Program-made: the position numbers and the translations under genes
Source of the DNA: Tridacna crocea
Lineage: Eukaryota > Mollusca > Bivalvia > Cardiida > Cardiidae
Assembly (NCBI GenBank): GCA_943736015.1
Contig: OX031070.1
Location: forward strand, 21,349,673 to 21,413,672
DNA: 64,000 nucleotides
Direction: 5' to 3'
The notes under the pieces: model-generated
The model's database searches: none
Told to the model about the DNA's origin: nothing
Seen by the model: the letters and a program-made list of their open reading frames with translations, nothing else
Part shown: in pieces, positions 45,301 to 55,885 of the stretch
How positions within the stretch are numbered: position 1 is the stretch's first letter
Layout: every line of letters starts with the position of its first letter

Positions 45301-48300
45301 CAATTGAAAACTTTAAAATTTGCTGAGGGGAGAGTAGAAAACATTGTGGGAAAAGGAGAAAATGCTGATTACCAGCATTTTCTCCTTTTCCTACAATGTT
45401 TTTAAAAGGCTTCTACCACAGGGTCATCAAAAGTTGGGATTGTGCGGTAAAGGGTTAACCATATTCAAGATATGAAGTTTATCACACTCTATTATGGGTT
45501 TAAGCCTACACACACAAAAAAAAAGAGCATTTCATGTGCTGCAGCTGCTTTTTCTGTGAATGATGTAAGTACACAAGAGGGCATAACTTAATTGAGTCAT
45601 AAATATTGCATGGGTTACCTCCAATTCTAGTATGGGCCCCAATAAACAGGTATCAAATGTTCCAAATTTGAAGAAACTACATAAACTCTTTACCACACAG
45701 TAAAATGTAGACTTCCAAGTTCAAAGCAGACATTAAATGAACCCTAAACCCTTTAGCCGAGCCTCGGTAGCTCAGTCGGTAGCATGCAAGACTTAAGAAC
45801 ATGGGGTCCAGGGTTCGATACCTGGCTACGACCCCTGGCTTGGCAAATGTCTGTCCGAGGATTGATGATAGTCACTGTGACAGGATTCATTCCTCTCCCA
45901 CTGCTGAACATTGTTTTGATGATGATCATGTGGGAAAGCAGCCAGTGGCTTGGGAAGAAAATTGTGAAGTACTGGTAAAAGAATCTCCAGGAACGCATGA
46001 ATAGGTGCACTAGCCGCCACAATATAACTGAAATAATATTGAAAACGGCATGAAACACCATACAACCAATCAAACAATCAACCTTAACCCTTCACCAGAA
46101 GACAAAATTGTGGATTGTTTCATATTCAAAGCAGTGGCTGACAACAAAATTAAATTGACTTAAAAGCTGCAATTTGTTTTAGAAAGGGTAGAAACATTGC
46201 AGGAAAAGGAGAAAATGCTGGTTACTAGCATTTTCTTCTTTTTTTCTACAATGTTTTCAATAGGCTATTTTCTCAGGGTTGTTAAAAGCAGGGATTGTGT
46301 GGTAAAAGGTAAACCAAACAATCCCTGGTTTTCACACCCTGGGAAAGAAAGATTTCAAAACATTGTGGGAAAAAAAGAAAATGCCTGTAACCAGCATTTT
46401 CTCCTTTTCCCTCAATGTTTTCTACTCTATCAACGACAGGAATTATCATTTGGAGCTACATTTTAATTGTTGACTTCAAGGACTTTCCATTTGGTCTGGT
46501 CAGAATTTTGTTGTTTGGTAAAGGCTTTTAATTGTGGTTCAAATAATTGTTTTTTACTTTGTCTCTGATAGTGTAAAAAAATATTGCACGAAAAAAAAGA
46601 TGCTGGTTATTGGCATTTTTCTGCTTCCAATAATGTTTTCAAAAGTTTTCTTTTTCATGGTTGCAGAAACTTAGAACTGTGTTGTAAAGGGTCGATTAAT
46701 GACCTTATTTCAACATTTCAAAAATTTGTACAAGTCAAGACAATGACAGTGCAATGAAAAAAAAAAAATTCTTTTTCCAAAAAAAAAAAAAAAATCTTTT
46801 ACTTCTAATAATAGATCTGGATCCATATTCACCAACCATTCTTAACCCTTTCCCAAATGTTAAATTTTAGACTCTTCAAAACCAAAAGAGTTTGCAGTCG
46901 ATAATTTCAAATTTGATGTAAATGGCGGAAAATTATCTAGAAGGGTAGAAAACAATGTGGAAAAAGGAGAAATTGCTTGGGGGTTGTAACAAGTAATTTC
47001 TCCTTTTCCCACAGTATTTTCAAAAGACCTATACTGTAGACATGTAAAAACAAGGGCTTGTTTGGGATAGGGTTAAGAACATTCTTTGTCTTATTCTTCA
47101 GAATGTGTCAATGTGAAAGTAACAGAGTTTCTGATTGGCTTAACCATTTTGTTTAGCCAATCAGAAGTTCTGTTACTTTCACAGTCAGGAAATCTTGCTT
47201 GAAGAATAAGACCAAGAATGTTCCTAAGAATGGTTGGTAAATACATACCCTGAACTCTACATACCCCTTGCATGCACAAATCCAGACCATATTCAGACAG
47301 AAAGGTGGTTTTTCCACTACCAGTGGGCCCAGTTAAAACAGTCAGCTCCCCTTGACGAAATCCTTTTAGAATATCATTCAGCTTGGAATACCTCTTCCAC
47401 TGTAATGACAGGTCATCACAAATAAACTCTTTATCTGATATCATACAATGATTTTTTACACTTGTCTAAATTAAAAGAACAAGCTTTTGGTGCAAAATAT
47501 ATATTTTGGCTTAAAAATAAAGGAAATTATTGTAATAACATGGGAGTAAAATAGGAAATTATTGGCTTACAAAAGACTTCTATTAAAATCAGAACGTACA
47601 ATTAACTTGAAAGACAATGGACTAAAAGCAATAAAGCAAATCTAAATTTTACCAAAGTCTGATGAATTCTTCCTAACCTCCATCTCTCCTTAACAGCCAG
47701 CCCTTTAAATCACCATCTCTTTTATTACAACATAGATCTCATTTATTTATTTTTTTTGAATTTCCTTTATTAAATTCTCTTCTCCCCACAAGGTTTTTGA
47801 AAAACCTCTTTTTCTGAGAGGATGAAAAGCAGGATTGTTTAACCCTTCACCAAACAATTCCTGGTTTTAACGACGCTGAGGAAGAAGCCTTCTAAAAACA
47901 CTGTGGGAAAAGGAGAAAATGTTGGTAACCAGCATTTTCTCAATTTCCAAAAATGTTTTCTACTCTTCAAAAGTCAATAGTCCATTTCTGAATCACCTAT
48001 ATGTATTTTGTTGTCTGCAAATGCTTTGAATTTGGGGAAGTCTAAAATTTTGTTGTTAGGTTAAGGGTCATAGTCAAACAAAGGGTCAAGGAACAGTGTC
48101 CTACATACCTTCACACCTGTAACATGTTCATGATGGGAAAGCTCTTTATAAATTTCAAGTCTAAGATGTTCGAATGTGTGGATAGCTTCGTGACTGAGTG
48201 GCCGGGCCATTTTTAACTTCTTTCTGATATCTTCCTCTATCTGTATACATTCCAACGGCATCTCATTGACATGGGCTGGCCTGTTCAAAAAGAATAAATG

Positions 48301-51300
48301 GACCTCTGGCAATTATTTGAATGAAATTTGCAGTTTGATCTCAGATATTCAACTTGTGAAAGTGGAAATCTTCACAAAGTGGAAATATCTGTGACTTTGC
48401 AATTTTGAAAAGTTTGCAAACTTTTCTGCACTCATCTTTTTCCACAAGTATGGCAATAAAGATTGTCTTGGAAAACATATCCATATGCAAATTGTCAGTA
48501 TTTGACAATTTTGCAATTTTTTTGACACGTATATATTTCCTTATTAAAGGTATTTTAAGTTTTAGCAAAACAACAATACAGTGATGACATGGCTATCACA
48601 ACAACTTGACTTCTTTTTTTAGAAAATAGCTCAGTTAACAGATATATACATGCACAAAACTACAAAGAGCAATTTTCAATAAACAAATTGAAATTTCAAT
48701 ATTTTGCACAATGGTGGAAGATGATCTACAAAGCAATTGTCTAAAGACTGATTTTGGTTCAACCCTTTTCTTCCCTAAGTAGTGTCTTGACTTTGTCTAA
48801 GAATGTGCAAAAGCAACTAGTGGCTTAGAAATGTTGCTGTCTAGGACCAATAAAGATAGGGACATAGACTGGCCTTAACTCTTTACCAAACGACAAATTT
48901 ATAGACTGGTCCGAATTGAAAGGGTTTGCAGACAACAAAATAAACGTGACTGAAAAATCGAAATTTGATTATGAAAGGGTTAAAACATTGTGGGAAAAGG
49001 AGAAAATGCTGGTTACCAGCATTTTCTCCTTTTACAATAATGTTTTCAAAAGGCGTCTACCTCAGAGTCGTCAAAAGTTGTCATTGTGTGGTAAAGGGTT
49101 AAATAAGTATATTACAAATGAAGATTGCAACTATACAAACATATTGTATGAGTAAGCCAAACAGAGTTAAGTCTTACCTAAATAGCAAACATCTTTTCTC
49201 GTTCAATTTTTTGGCGATAAACTTGGACATTTCCCAGGCTTTTATATCTGTTCCAAGCCACAAATATATCTTCTCAAATTTCTCTAACAATGGGACATGC
49301 TGAAATCGTAATATCCGCTTTCATTAAGCCATTTCAGCACAGGTTGATATAATACCAACCAATAAAGTGTACAAATAAAACTTCGGAGAAAAGCGTACAT
49401 GTGGAATGAAAATACCGTTTTGGGATTATATGGAAAACATTGTGAGGAAAGGAGCAATTGGGAAAACAATGTGTGGAAAGGATCAACTGCTTGTTACAAG
49501 CAGTTGCACATTTTCACAAAATGTTTTCAAAGGTTCTCTTACACAGAAGCATAAAATAATGTATGAAACAGATCTGTAGCATAAACTAAGAAAGCAAACT
49601 GATAAAATATAGATTATCAACATAGCTTACTCTTTAATACATGTGAAAACTTGGTCATGCAGGGGGACGTATATAGGCCCAAAGGGACTTGTTAGTGAAA
49701 TTGCTTAAAATCTAGAATGCCTCCAGAGATCCAAATTTCAAGAGTCACCTGCACAACTACACATCATAGCAATTATTTATGGTAAGTTTCAAATTATTCA
49801 AATGGAAACTGTAGGAGGAGTTGCATACACAAGGGGCCAAGGCATTATATGACCATTTGGACATTAAAAAATGGACATATTCCACATATTTTCACTCAAA
49901 CAAGTGGACTATTGAAGCACCTACCTCATGCGGAAAACGATCAATATCTTTGATAGAGAATGCAGTCAAAGTCGTTCCCTGAGATATAGCCATAGCCTGA
50001 ATTTCTCCTGATGTTATCACAAGCTTCCTGTAAAAGTTCTTGGTTTCAGGTGTTGGTTTTGTTTGCCATCCAAAAATTCCAGTGTCCATCTCTCTACATA
50101 ATTGGAAAAAAGCCGATGATAATCCTAAAAAGAAGTATTTTCTCCTTTTCCCACAATGTCCAAACATAATTCCAACTATCCCACTGAGCCACACTTTAAC
50201 GTTTGCAGCATGATAAAATTTAGACTCGTCTGAATTGAAAGTATTTGCAGATGACAGTTTCAATTTGGCTCATGTGAAATATGAAATGATTTTTCTTTGA
50301 TAGGGTAGAAAACATTGTGGGAAAAGTAGAAAATGCTGGTAACCAGCATTTTCTTCTTTTTCCACATTGTTTTCAAAAGCCATCTCTTTCAGGAGCATAA
50401 ATTTGGACTTGTCCAAAATTTAGTCATGTGATCAACCCTTTACCAAGCAATCCCTGGATTTTAGAACCCTGAGAAAGAAGCCTTTTGAAAACATCATGGG
50501 AAAAGGAGACAATGCTGGTAATGCCTAAAGTCAAGTTTCTAATTTTGAGTCACATTTATAGCCCGCAACTGCTTTCAATTTGGACAAGTCTAAAATTTTG
50601 TTGTTTGGTAAGGAGTTAAGTTTGAAAAAATTCTTATCATACTTTGGAATTGTTATCACTGGTTCCATTTTCACATCTTCCTCCTCAGTTATAACAGCTG
50701 AGTAGACTCGGGCACCAAGCAGTTTCTTTTGTGTGGAAACAATCGGAAAATATACACTATATTTGTTGTCTTGATGACTGTATCGGACCCCATATCTCTT
50801 GAACGTTGACCTGGATATACCCTGAAGGTAAAAAAATAACAGATTTGACAATGATTCACACAGAATGACATCATTAACTCTTTCATTACCAATGATAATT
50901 TCTGAAATAGCTTCAGCGAATGTTGTATCTTGAGGTCTTGTGATGTAACATATCACTTATAGTGTAAGGTTTTTGTCTTGCAGCAGCAAACTACTTGTAT
51001 TGTGAGCTTCTGTCTGGTAGCATGCCGTAACTCTAACAACACAGTATTTGCATCTATCTCACTAAGTTGAGGAGCTTCCACATTTTCCTGATAGCAATTC
51101 AGTAACTCACTGCTGGATAGTATTGACAGGACAAGGCAATCTTGAAAATGACTTGAATTATTAAATCTTCTTATGATCAATGGTTACAAGACATTTGAAA
51201 CCTTTGAAGGACTGGGAACATACCAAAATTATTTCTGAATTACACAAGTATCAAGGTTGTTTTTTCTTTGTTTAGGTAAGTGTTCCCTTTTAATCCTTTA

Positions 51301-54300
51301 CCACACAATGCTGACTTTTGACGCCCCTGGGAGAGAAGCCTTTTGAAAACATTGTGGTAAAAAGGAGAAAATGCTGGTAACCAGCATTTTCTCCTTTTTC
51401 CATAAAGTTTTCTACACCATCAAAGCAAAAGTGCATCATTTTAGCCACTTTGAAATTGTTGTCAGAAAATGCTTTGGATTTGGATAGGTCTAAAATTTTG
51501 ATGTGTGGTAACGGGTTAAAAGGGACATGTAGTTAAATCCCGATTTCATTGCACACCTTGTGCCACTTATAGGATACAGAGGCAAAGCCCCTACGTGCTA
51601 TTTTTGGTGATGGTATTTGATGATCGACCAATCAAAATTCTACTGTTCCTATATACATGTATAGGCCAAAAAGCTTAAGTGGCCAAAATCTGCATGTACA
51701 TGTACCATGATTATTCTTATTGAAGATGAAAATTTGCAAAGTCTGCCCTTAAAATATCTCATACAGGTGACTTTCGTTGATGGAGATTATGAAAGAAATA
51801 AACATTCTGACACTCTAGCAAATGGGAGCTTAACTCATTACCAAATGACAATATTGTAGACTTGTCCAAATTGAAAGCATTTGCAGACGACAAAATAAAA
51901 GTGACTGGAAATTTGAATTTGTTTTGTGAAGGGTAGAAAACATTGTGGGAAAAGGAGAAAATGCTGGTTACCAGCATTTTCTCCTTTTCCCACAATGTTT
52001 TCTAAAGGCTTCTTTCTCAGGGGTGTCAAAAGTAGGATTATATGGTAATGGGTTAATGCATCTCCATGATGAATCAAGACTTCACATAATTAGGTATCCA
52101 TCAAAATCAATTTTCTTTGACAACTAGTTATATCATGAGGAAGACTTGTCCTTTGTGACATAAATTGATCAATAGTGAAAAGTTTCTGCCAGGTCAGCCT
52201 GCGCAGATTGCATAGGCTGACCTGGGTCGATACTTTTCAGATGCATTTAGCCCCCTTTTCACAAAGCACTGCTCATATATACCTGCCAGTCAAATAAAAA
52301 GAGAAGATTTTCAAATTCATCATTGTCAGCTGCAGATAGATCATTTGCCTCTGTAAGTATATTCTCCACATCTTTCACTTTGTCTTCCATGTCTCCCATT
52401 GGATCTGTGTCCTGTATCCCTTGAAAACATTCCATCAGGTACTTTCTGACAATGAAAACATCAGAGATACAGATAAAGTTTTATCTAAACTCTTTACAAA
52501 ATAATAACTTGTTTTCAAAATCTTTGAAAAGGTGTTTAAAAAAAATCTGTGGGAAAAAGAGAACAGGTGATCAGCATAATCCCTCTTTCCAACAATGTTG
52601 TCTGTTCTATTAGTGATAGGTCCTAATTTCAAGTCATATTCAAATAAATGTGTGACCTGCATATACATGTATACAATATGGACCAGTGTAAAAATTTGTA
52701 GTTTGCTGCAGGATTTAAGCAGACTCTATTATAGACTTTTCATACAGGGTCATTTGAACTGTTTCAATAAATAAAACTAGAGCTGTTACTGAATGTGACT
52801 TAATACCCCAGCCAGCGCTTTGACAGAACACGGCCTTTTGAATACACTGTGGGAAAAATAGAAAATGCTGGTAAGCAGCATTTTCTTCTTTTCCAACACT
52901 GTTTTGTAGACTACCGGTATCTGATAAAAATCTCATTATTTGTGCCATATAAATTTTGTCCTCTGCAAGTGTTTTTGAATTAGACCTGTCTAAAATAGTG
53001 TAGTTTTGGAAAGAGTAAAAGCCACATAGTGGCCACAAGTAAACAAAACTTTGCAGTCACATTCAATTCATTGTCTTCAAATGCTTTCAATATGGACAGG
53101 TCTTAACAGTTGATACACATAATTTTTTGTTGAAGGGTTAAAATAAATCTGGTTTCCTGCTTACTTTCTTCCTTTTTTCAGGAGAATATGTGTGACATTA
53201 TCCTGCAGCTGGTTCCAGTTTCCTGTCTTTCCACATGCATTGCACTTGAAATAACCTGGAATGGATAATACTACCCATAACAGTGCAATTTCATCTCTTT
53301 TCAAATTGAAATAATGACTATCAAATAAAGAGTCGCATAATCCAGGGACAACAAGATGCATATTAACCCATTACCACACAATCCCTACTTTTGTTGCCTC
53401 TAAGAAAGAAGCCATTAGAAAACATTGTTGGAAAAGGAGAAAATGCTGGTAACCAGCATTTTCTCGTTTTCCCACTATGTTTTCTACCCTTCATTAAAAA
53501 AAAAAATTTCAGATTTTCAGCCACTTTTATTTTGTCGTATGTTTTCGATTTGGACAAGCCTAACATATTGTCATTTGGTAATTGGTTTAGCAATCCCTGT
53601 TAGTGAAAGCTTGAAAACATGGATGAATTGAAGAAAATGCTGGTAAGCAGCAATTTTTCATTTTCTACAGTTTTCTGTCCCAACAGATAATGTGAGCTAT
53701 TCTGAATATTATCTGCAGATGTTTTGAATCTAAAATTTGTCATGTGGAAATGACTTCTTACCAGACATATAGTTGATGTACACTCTGTGTTCATCCTTCT
53801 TCCTTTTCATTGCAACTTTACCAAATTTTGGACATACAATATAATACCCGGTATAACTCTCAGCGTAGGGTAAGTCATTCTCATGCAGGAATCCTTCAAT
53901 GTTCCGCTGCAGGGTGTAATTTCTGGGATCAAGAAATTTATCAGAGAATTTTGTATCTACTGACTTGTCTGTTTTGATAGATGATTCACCAGGTGTTTGT
54001 TTTCTCCTTGACTCTTTTCTTCTGTCAGAACTTGATCCTTCATACTCTTCATTTGTTCTCTTTTCATCATCTATCAACTCAGTTTCAGTTTCTTTGGTCA
54101 CTGTATTATCTAAAACCTCATTTGCTTTCTTTAAGCTGTCATTAAGGTCATGAGCTTCAGCAGGCACTTCACTGTAATCTTTATCATTAGATTTTGGTTC
54201 AAATAATGATTTAATATCTTTACTTGAAGTGACATGTTCAACATCACTGTCTTCATCAACGCTAGTTTGCTCATGTAACACATCATCAGAAGTTGGTTCA

Positions 54301-54644
54301 TTTTCTTTACAGCACATTATAGCACTTGTGTGAAGCCAGCACACTTTACTCCAGGAATTTCTAAGGTCTTTTCTTAAACTAATGTGAGACTTTATCTTAG
54401 AGTTGAAACATGACCCCCTACCAATTCCTTTTCCATATAGTACTGAAGTATCTGTGACTTCTCCTCTTTGTTGTGAAAATGCATTCTTCTTGATAATCAT
54501 CAAATGTAGTTTATCTTCAATGTCTTTTAATCGTGCCGAGGTTAAAACAGACCAATGTCTTCCACACTGACATCTGGTATTGAGTACACTGATTAACTGT
54601 GTCACAGATTTTGAATAGACTGCTAAAGCTTGAGGCAGGGCCAT
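39374..54644 (-). CDS. TWNK: Twinkle mitochondrial DNA helicase, complete, 14 exons
   Basis: Hexameric 5'-3' helicase that unwinds mitochondrial DNA at the replication fork. Exons on the minus strand: 53762-54644, 53165-53255, 52283-52445, 50995-51087, 50643-50821, 49925-50093, 49178-49299, 48109-48280, 47265-47399, 44900-44973, 43770-43884, 43058-43252, 41156-41284, 39374-39472. Every junction is GT-AG, phases agree throughout, and the sum is 2619 nt (872 residues). Walker A GPTGSGKT is at residues 648-655, the Walker B-type HVILDNLQF has Asp749, HPRK ends at 797, and the Arg-finger region SKNRFDGD is at 842-849. A degenerate N-terminal zinc ribbon keeps Cys271, Cys299 and Cys302. The primase-like region ([29 protein letters not shown]) is present. 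It is longer than human TWNK (684 residues) because of an acidic Ser/Lys-rich linker at about 110-240 after a likely mitochondrial presequence. Exon 4 (50995-51087) is the least certain; skipping it keeps the frame. Confidence 0.96.
39547..39775 (-). mobile_element. TTAA-hairpin MITE, subfamily A
   Basis: 229 bp in the last TWNK intron, 74 bp from the exon 14 acceptor. A degraded second copy (to about 39945) shares its right TTAA. Confidence 0.92.
40297..40487. mobile_element. MITE with CAGAGCTCCAGATAA terminal inverted repeats
   Basis: The ends CAGAGCTCCAGATAAGAGGG and CCCTTTATCTGGAGCTCTG are inverted. An inner palindrome TCATTAGAATC / GATTCTAATGA lies at 40370-40410. About 191 bp, in the last TWNK intron; superfamily unclear (the CAG start is hAT-like, but no 8-bp duplication was seen). 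Confidence 0.8.
40565..40800 (+). mobile_element. TTAA-hairpin MITE, strongly diverged
   Basis: TTAACTCTTTG start, a scrambled hairpin at about 40615-40690 and GGACTAATCTGACATTTT near the right end. Confidence 0.5.
40911..41138 (+). mobile_element. TTAA-hairpin MITE, subfamily A
   Basis: Both TTAA ends. Its right TTAA ends 17 bp before the last base of TWNK exon 13 (41156), so it occupies the first bases of the intron after the donor. Confidence 0.9.
41271..41513. repeat. Tandem duplication across the TWNK exon 13 acceptor
   Basis: TCACCTTTATCAACCTGTC at 41271 recurs at 41414, and about 100 bp after each match closely up to a TTAA and MITE short-arm sequence. The second copy carries an identical acceptor core and the first 14 bases of exon 13, but no further exon. 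The MITE arm in copy 1 is truncated, so the duplication came after the MITE insertion. Confidence 0.85.
41511..41740 (+). mobile_element. TTAA-hairpin MITE, subfamily A
   Basis: Left TTAA intact, right end GGTAAAGTGTAAA decayed. An additional left end of another copy (TTAACCCTTTACC) starts at 41816. Confidence 0.85.
41925..42240 (+). mobile_element. Helitron-associated element, second family
   Basis: 5' end CTAGAACGGTCACTGAATGTG, a GATGGACAGACAGA tract, and a 3' hairpin ending GCGGGGGTATTAA at 42236. In a TWNK intron. Confidence 0.65.
42241..43012 (+). repeat. Tandem array, about four units of about 185 bp
   Basis: Units contain TTCAAGGGTAGATAATTA, TTCCTCAACCAGGAGGAGTT, GCAAAGTTTCAATACAA and GAGAAATTTGCGACACAAAA. 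The array ends with CAGATTCCAGTATACCCC and a small hairpin, so it looks like the amplified core of the same element family. It ends about 45 bp from TWNK exon 12. Confidence 0.8.
43584..43741. mobile_element. Long palindromic MITE in a TWNK intron
   Basis: ATCTTCTTTCTAT at the left matches ATAGAAAGAAGAT at the right. Inside, GTGAGTTATAAGGC and GCCTCATAACTCAC continue the pairing towards a centre near 43660. It lies 28 bp from the donor of exon 11 (43770). Confidence 0.8.
43980..44170 (-). mobile_element. TTAA-hairpin MITE fragment
   Basis: TTTAGACTTTTCCAAACTGAAA, a broken hairpin and TTGTTTGGTAAAGAGATAA. Confidence 0.55.
44517..44790 (-). mobile_element. tRNA-derived SINE, minus strand
   Basis: On the minus strand the head has GCTGGTAGCGCTATTAGTGG and TTTGATTCTC (A/B boxes). 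The core has ACAGGATTCATTCCTCTC and CCAGTGGCTTGGAAAGAA, matching the SINE at 45756. Confidence 0.8.
45228..45458 (-). mobile_element. TTAA-hairpin MITE, subfamily A-like
   Basis: Both TTAA ends; hairpin at 45345-45400. Confidence 0.9.
45756..46083 (+). mobile_element. tRNA-derived SINE, full length (Nin-like core)
   Basis: Head GCCTCGGTAGCTCAGTCGGT (A box) and AGGGTTCGATACCTGG (B box). Then ACAGGATTCATTCC, core CAGTGGCTTGGGAAGAAAAT and AGTACTGGTAAAAGA, GATATAAC-like AATATAACTGAA, and an AACCAATCAAACAATCAACC tail. The head is tRNA-like but a mature tRNA fold is not kept. Confidence 0.88.
46084..46533. mobile_element. Two adjacent TTAA-hairpin MITEs in opposite orientation
   Basis: 46084-46314 runs long arm first and 46314-46533 short arm first, meeting at TAAACC. 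A third, weak fragment continues to 46696. Confidence 0.75.
46812..47250. mobile_element. Palindromic MITE (AGCCAATCAGAAG core) split by a TTAA MITE
   Basis: ATTCACCAACCATTCT is interrupted at TTAA and resumes as AAGAACATTCTTTGTCTTA. Right end AAGAATGGTTGGTAAATAC at 47228-47247. It ends 15 bp from the TWNK exon 9 donor (47265). Confidence 0.88.
46842..47076 (+). mobile_element. TTAA-hairpin MITE, subfamily C
   Basis: TTAACCCTTTCCC start, GGGATAGGGTTAA end, inserted in the CTTAAGAAC of the palindromic MITE. Confidence 0.9.
47839..48064 (+). mobile_element. TTAA-hairpin MITE, subfamily A-like
   Basis: Both TTAA ends. It ends 45 bp from TWNK exon 8 (48109). Confidence 0.85.
48875..49102 (-). 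mobile_element. TTAA-hairpin MITE, subfamily A
   Basis: 228 bp with both TTAA ends, 76 bp from TWNK exon 7 (49178). Confidence 0.9.
49685..49850 (+). mobile_element. Helitron-associated element fragment
   Basis: GAGATCCAAATTTCAAGAGTC, GGTAAGTTTCAAAT and GGAAACTGTAGGAGGAGTTG match 56240-56370. Confidence 0.6.
50210..50432 (-). mobile_element. TTAA-hairpin MITE, diverged
   Basis: GAAAGTATTTGCAGATGACA, hairpin at 50310-50375; both TTAA ends lost. Confidence 0.7.
50434..50618 (+). mobile_element. TTAA-hairpin MITE, hairpin arm deleted
   Basis: CCCTTTACCAAGC start and GGTAAGGAGTTAA end. Its right edge is 25 bp from TWNK exon 5 (50643). Confidence 0.85.
51290..51518 (+). mobile_element. TTAA-hairpin MITE, subfamily A
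   Basis: 229 bp with both TTAA ends. Confidence 0.9.
51830..52056 (-). mobile_element. TTAA-hairpin MITE, subfamily A
   Basis: 227 bp with both TTAA ends; the hairpin looks perfect. Confidence 0.92.
52170..52270. repeat. Palindromic element with AGGTCAGCCTGCGCAG core
   Basis: AGGTCAGCCTGCGC against ATAGGCTGACCTGG, then GTCGATACTTTTCAGATGCA and CACAAAGCACTGCT. It lies just beyond the TWNK exon 3 donor (52283). Confidence 0.75.
52480..53145. mobile_element. Diverged TTAA-hairpin MITEs with a Helitron-associated 5' end
   Basis: Hairpin remnants at about 52545-52600 and 52845-52905. Between them, CTAGAGCTGTTACTGAATGTG (52785) matches the 5' end at 41927, a truncated insertion. A last fragment with GTCTTCAAATGCTTTCAATA is at 53070. 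Confidence 0.6.
53363..53589 (+). mobile_element. TTAA-hairpin MITE, subfamily A
   Basis: Left TTAA intact, right end GGTAATTGGTTTA. It lies in TWNK intron 1, with a second remnant up to about 53745. Confidence 0.88.
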
Positions 54645-54764
54645 TTTGAAAAGGACTTTGTGTGTAGTACAGTTTTCTTTTCTTTCTCGCTTTCTTTATC
54701 ACCTATATCTGAAAAGAGAACACCACAAAAATTCTATATCTGAAAAGAGAACACCACAAAAATT

Positions 54765-55497
54765 TAATCTATTAACTTTTTCTAAACAGCAACATTCTAC
54801 ATTTTGTCCCAATCCAAAGCAATTGCAGACAAAAAATTCAATGTAGTTAAAATGATTATGCTAATATTTCAAAGAGCGGATGGAAAATATTGTGGGAAAA
54901 GGAGAGAATGCAGGTTTCTTACATTTTCTCCTTTTCCAAAATATTTCTTTTCCAGAATTGTTAAGAAACTTGATTTCCTGGTAAAGCATGATTTGATTAC
55001 CACTTTTAAAAATAAATCAGTTATTGCTTTCTTTTTTAAGCCTTTACCACATAGTACAGAATTTTAACGACCAAAGGCAGTAAGTTTCTTGAACCATATT
55101 TTATCCTTTTCCCACAATGTTTTCTATCCTTTCACAGACGATGGCACAATTTGAGTCTTATTCAGTATGTCTTCCTGCAATGTGTTTTATTTCGAGAAGT
55201 CTGAGATTTTGTTGTGTGGTAAAAAGTTATCTCTTTACCTCAAGATAAAATTTAAATTTTAAATTTTACCTTGTGGTAAAGAGATAACTTCTTAAAAAGC
55301 TGTCCAAAATGAAAGCATTTGCAGATGACATTTTCAATGTGGCTCAACGATGCGAAATTTGTTTGATAGGGTAGAAAACATTGTGGGAAAAGGAGAAAAT
55401 GCTATTAAACAGCATTTTCTCCTTTTCCTACGATGTTTTCACAAGGCTTCTTTCTCAGGGTATTCAAAAGTAGGGATTGTGTGGTAATGGGTCAAGA
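54765..55497. mobile_element. Three diverged TTAA-hairpin MITEs upstream of TWNK
   Basis: Hairpin remnants at about 54890-54945, 55100-55125 and 55385-55435. The last ends GTGTGGTAATGGGTCAA. They start about 120 bp above the TWNK start codon, where a promoter or 5' UTR is expected. Confidence 0.65.
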
Positions 55498-55885
55498 CAT
55501 TTTACTCCCGCTTTGCTGTAGTTTATCAAGAAACAACGATGAGCTATTTTCCGATATTTCATGGTTAAAACTTATGAAAAATATTGATTTTATTTTCCAA
55601 CTCTTTCACTGGAAACAGTAGATGCCACGCACTAGTTACGTGCCTCTCAACCAGATGGAATTATGACATAATTTACCCTAAATTTCTTGCAGTTTACATG
55701 ATCTTGTAACGAGTTGCTATGCAACCATAGGGTGGGTATGTCACAGAGAATAACCAAAAAGAAATGTCCTCGATTATAAGGTAAGTCCTCCAAAAATGGG
55801 TTAAAAGCATGAAACAGACTTTTTTTTTCAAAGTGACTATTTACCCGACTGTCGTGTATGCAGTGAAGAAAATTCATACTGCGAG

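Noticed and set aside
48761-48870. Another SINE core (AACTAGTGGCTTAGAAATG)
   Set aside because: Only a short, weak match, with no tRNA head or tail.
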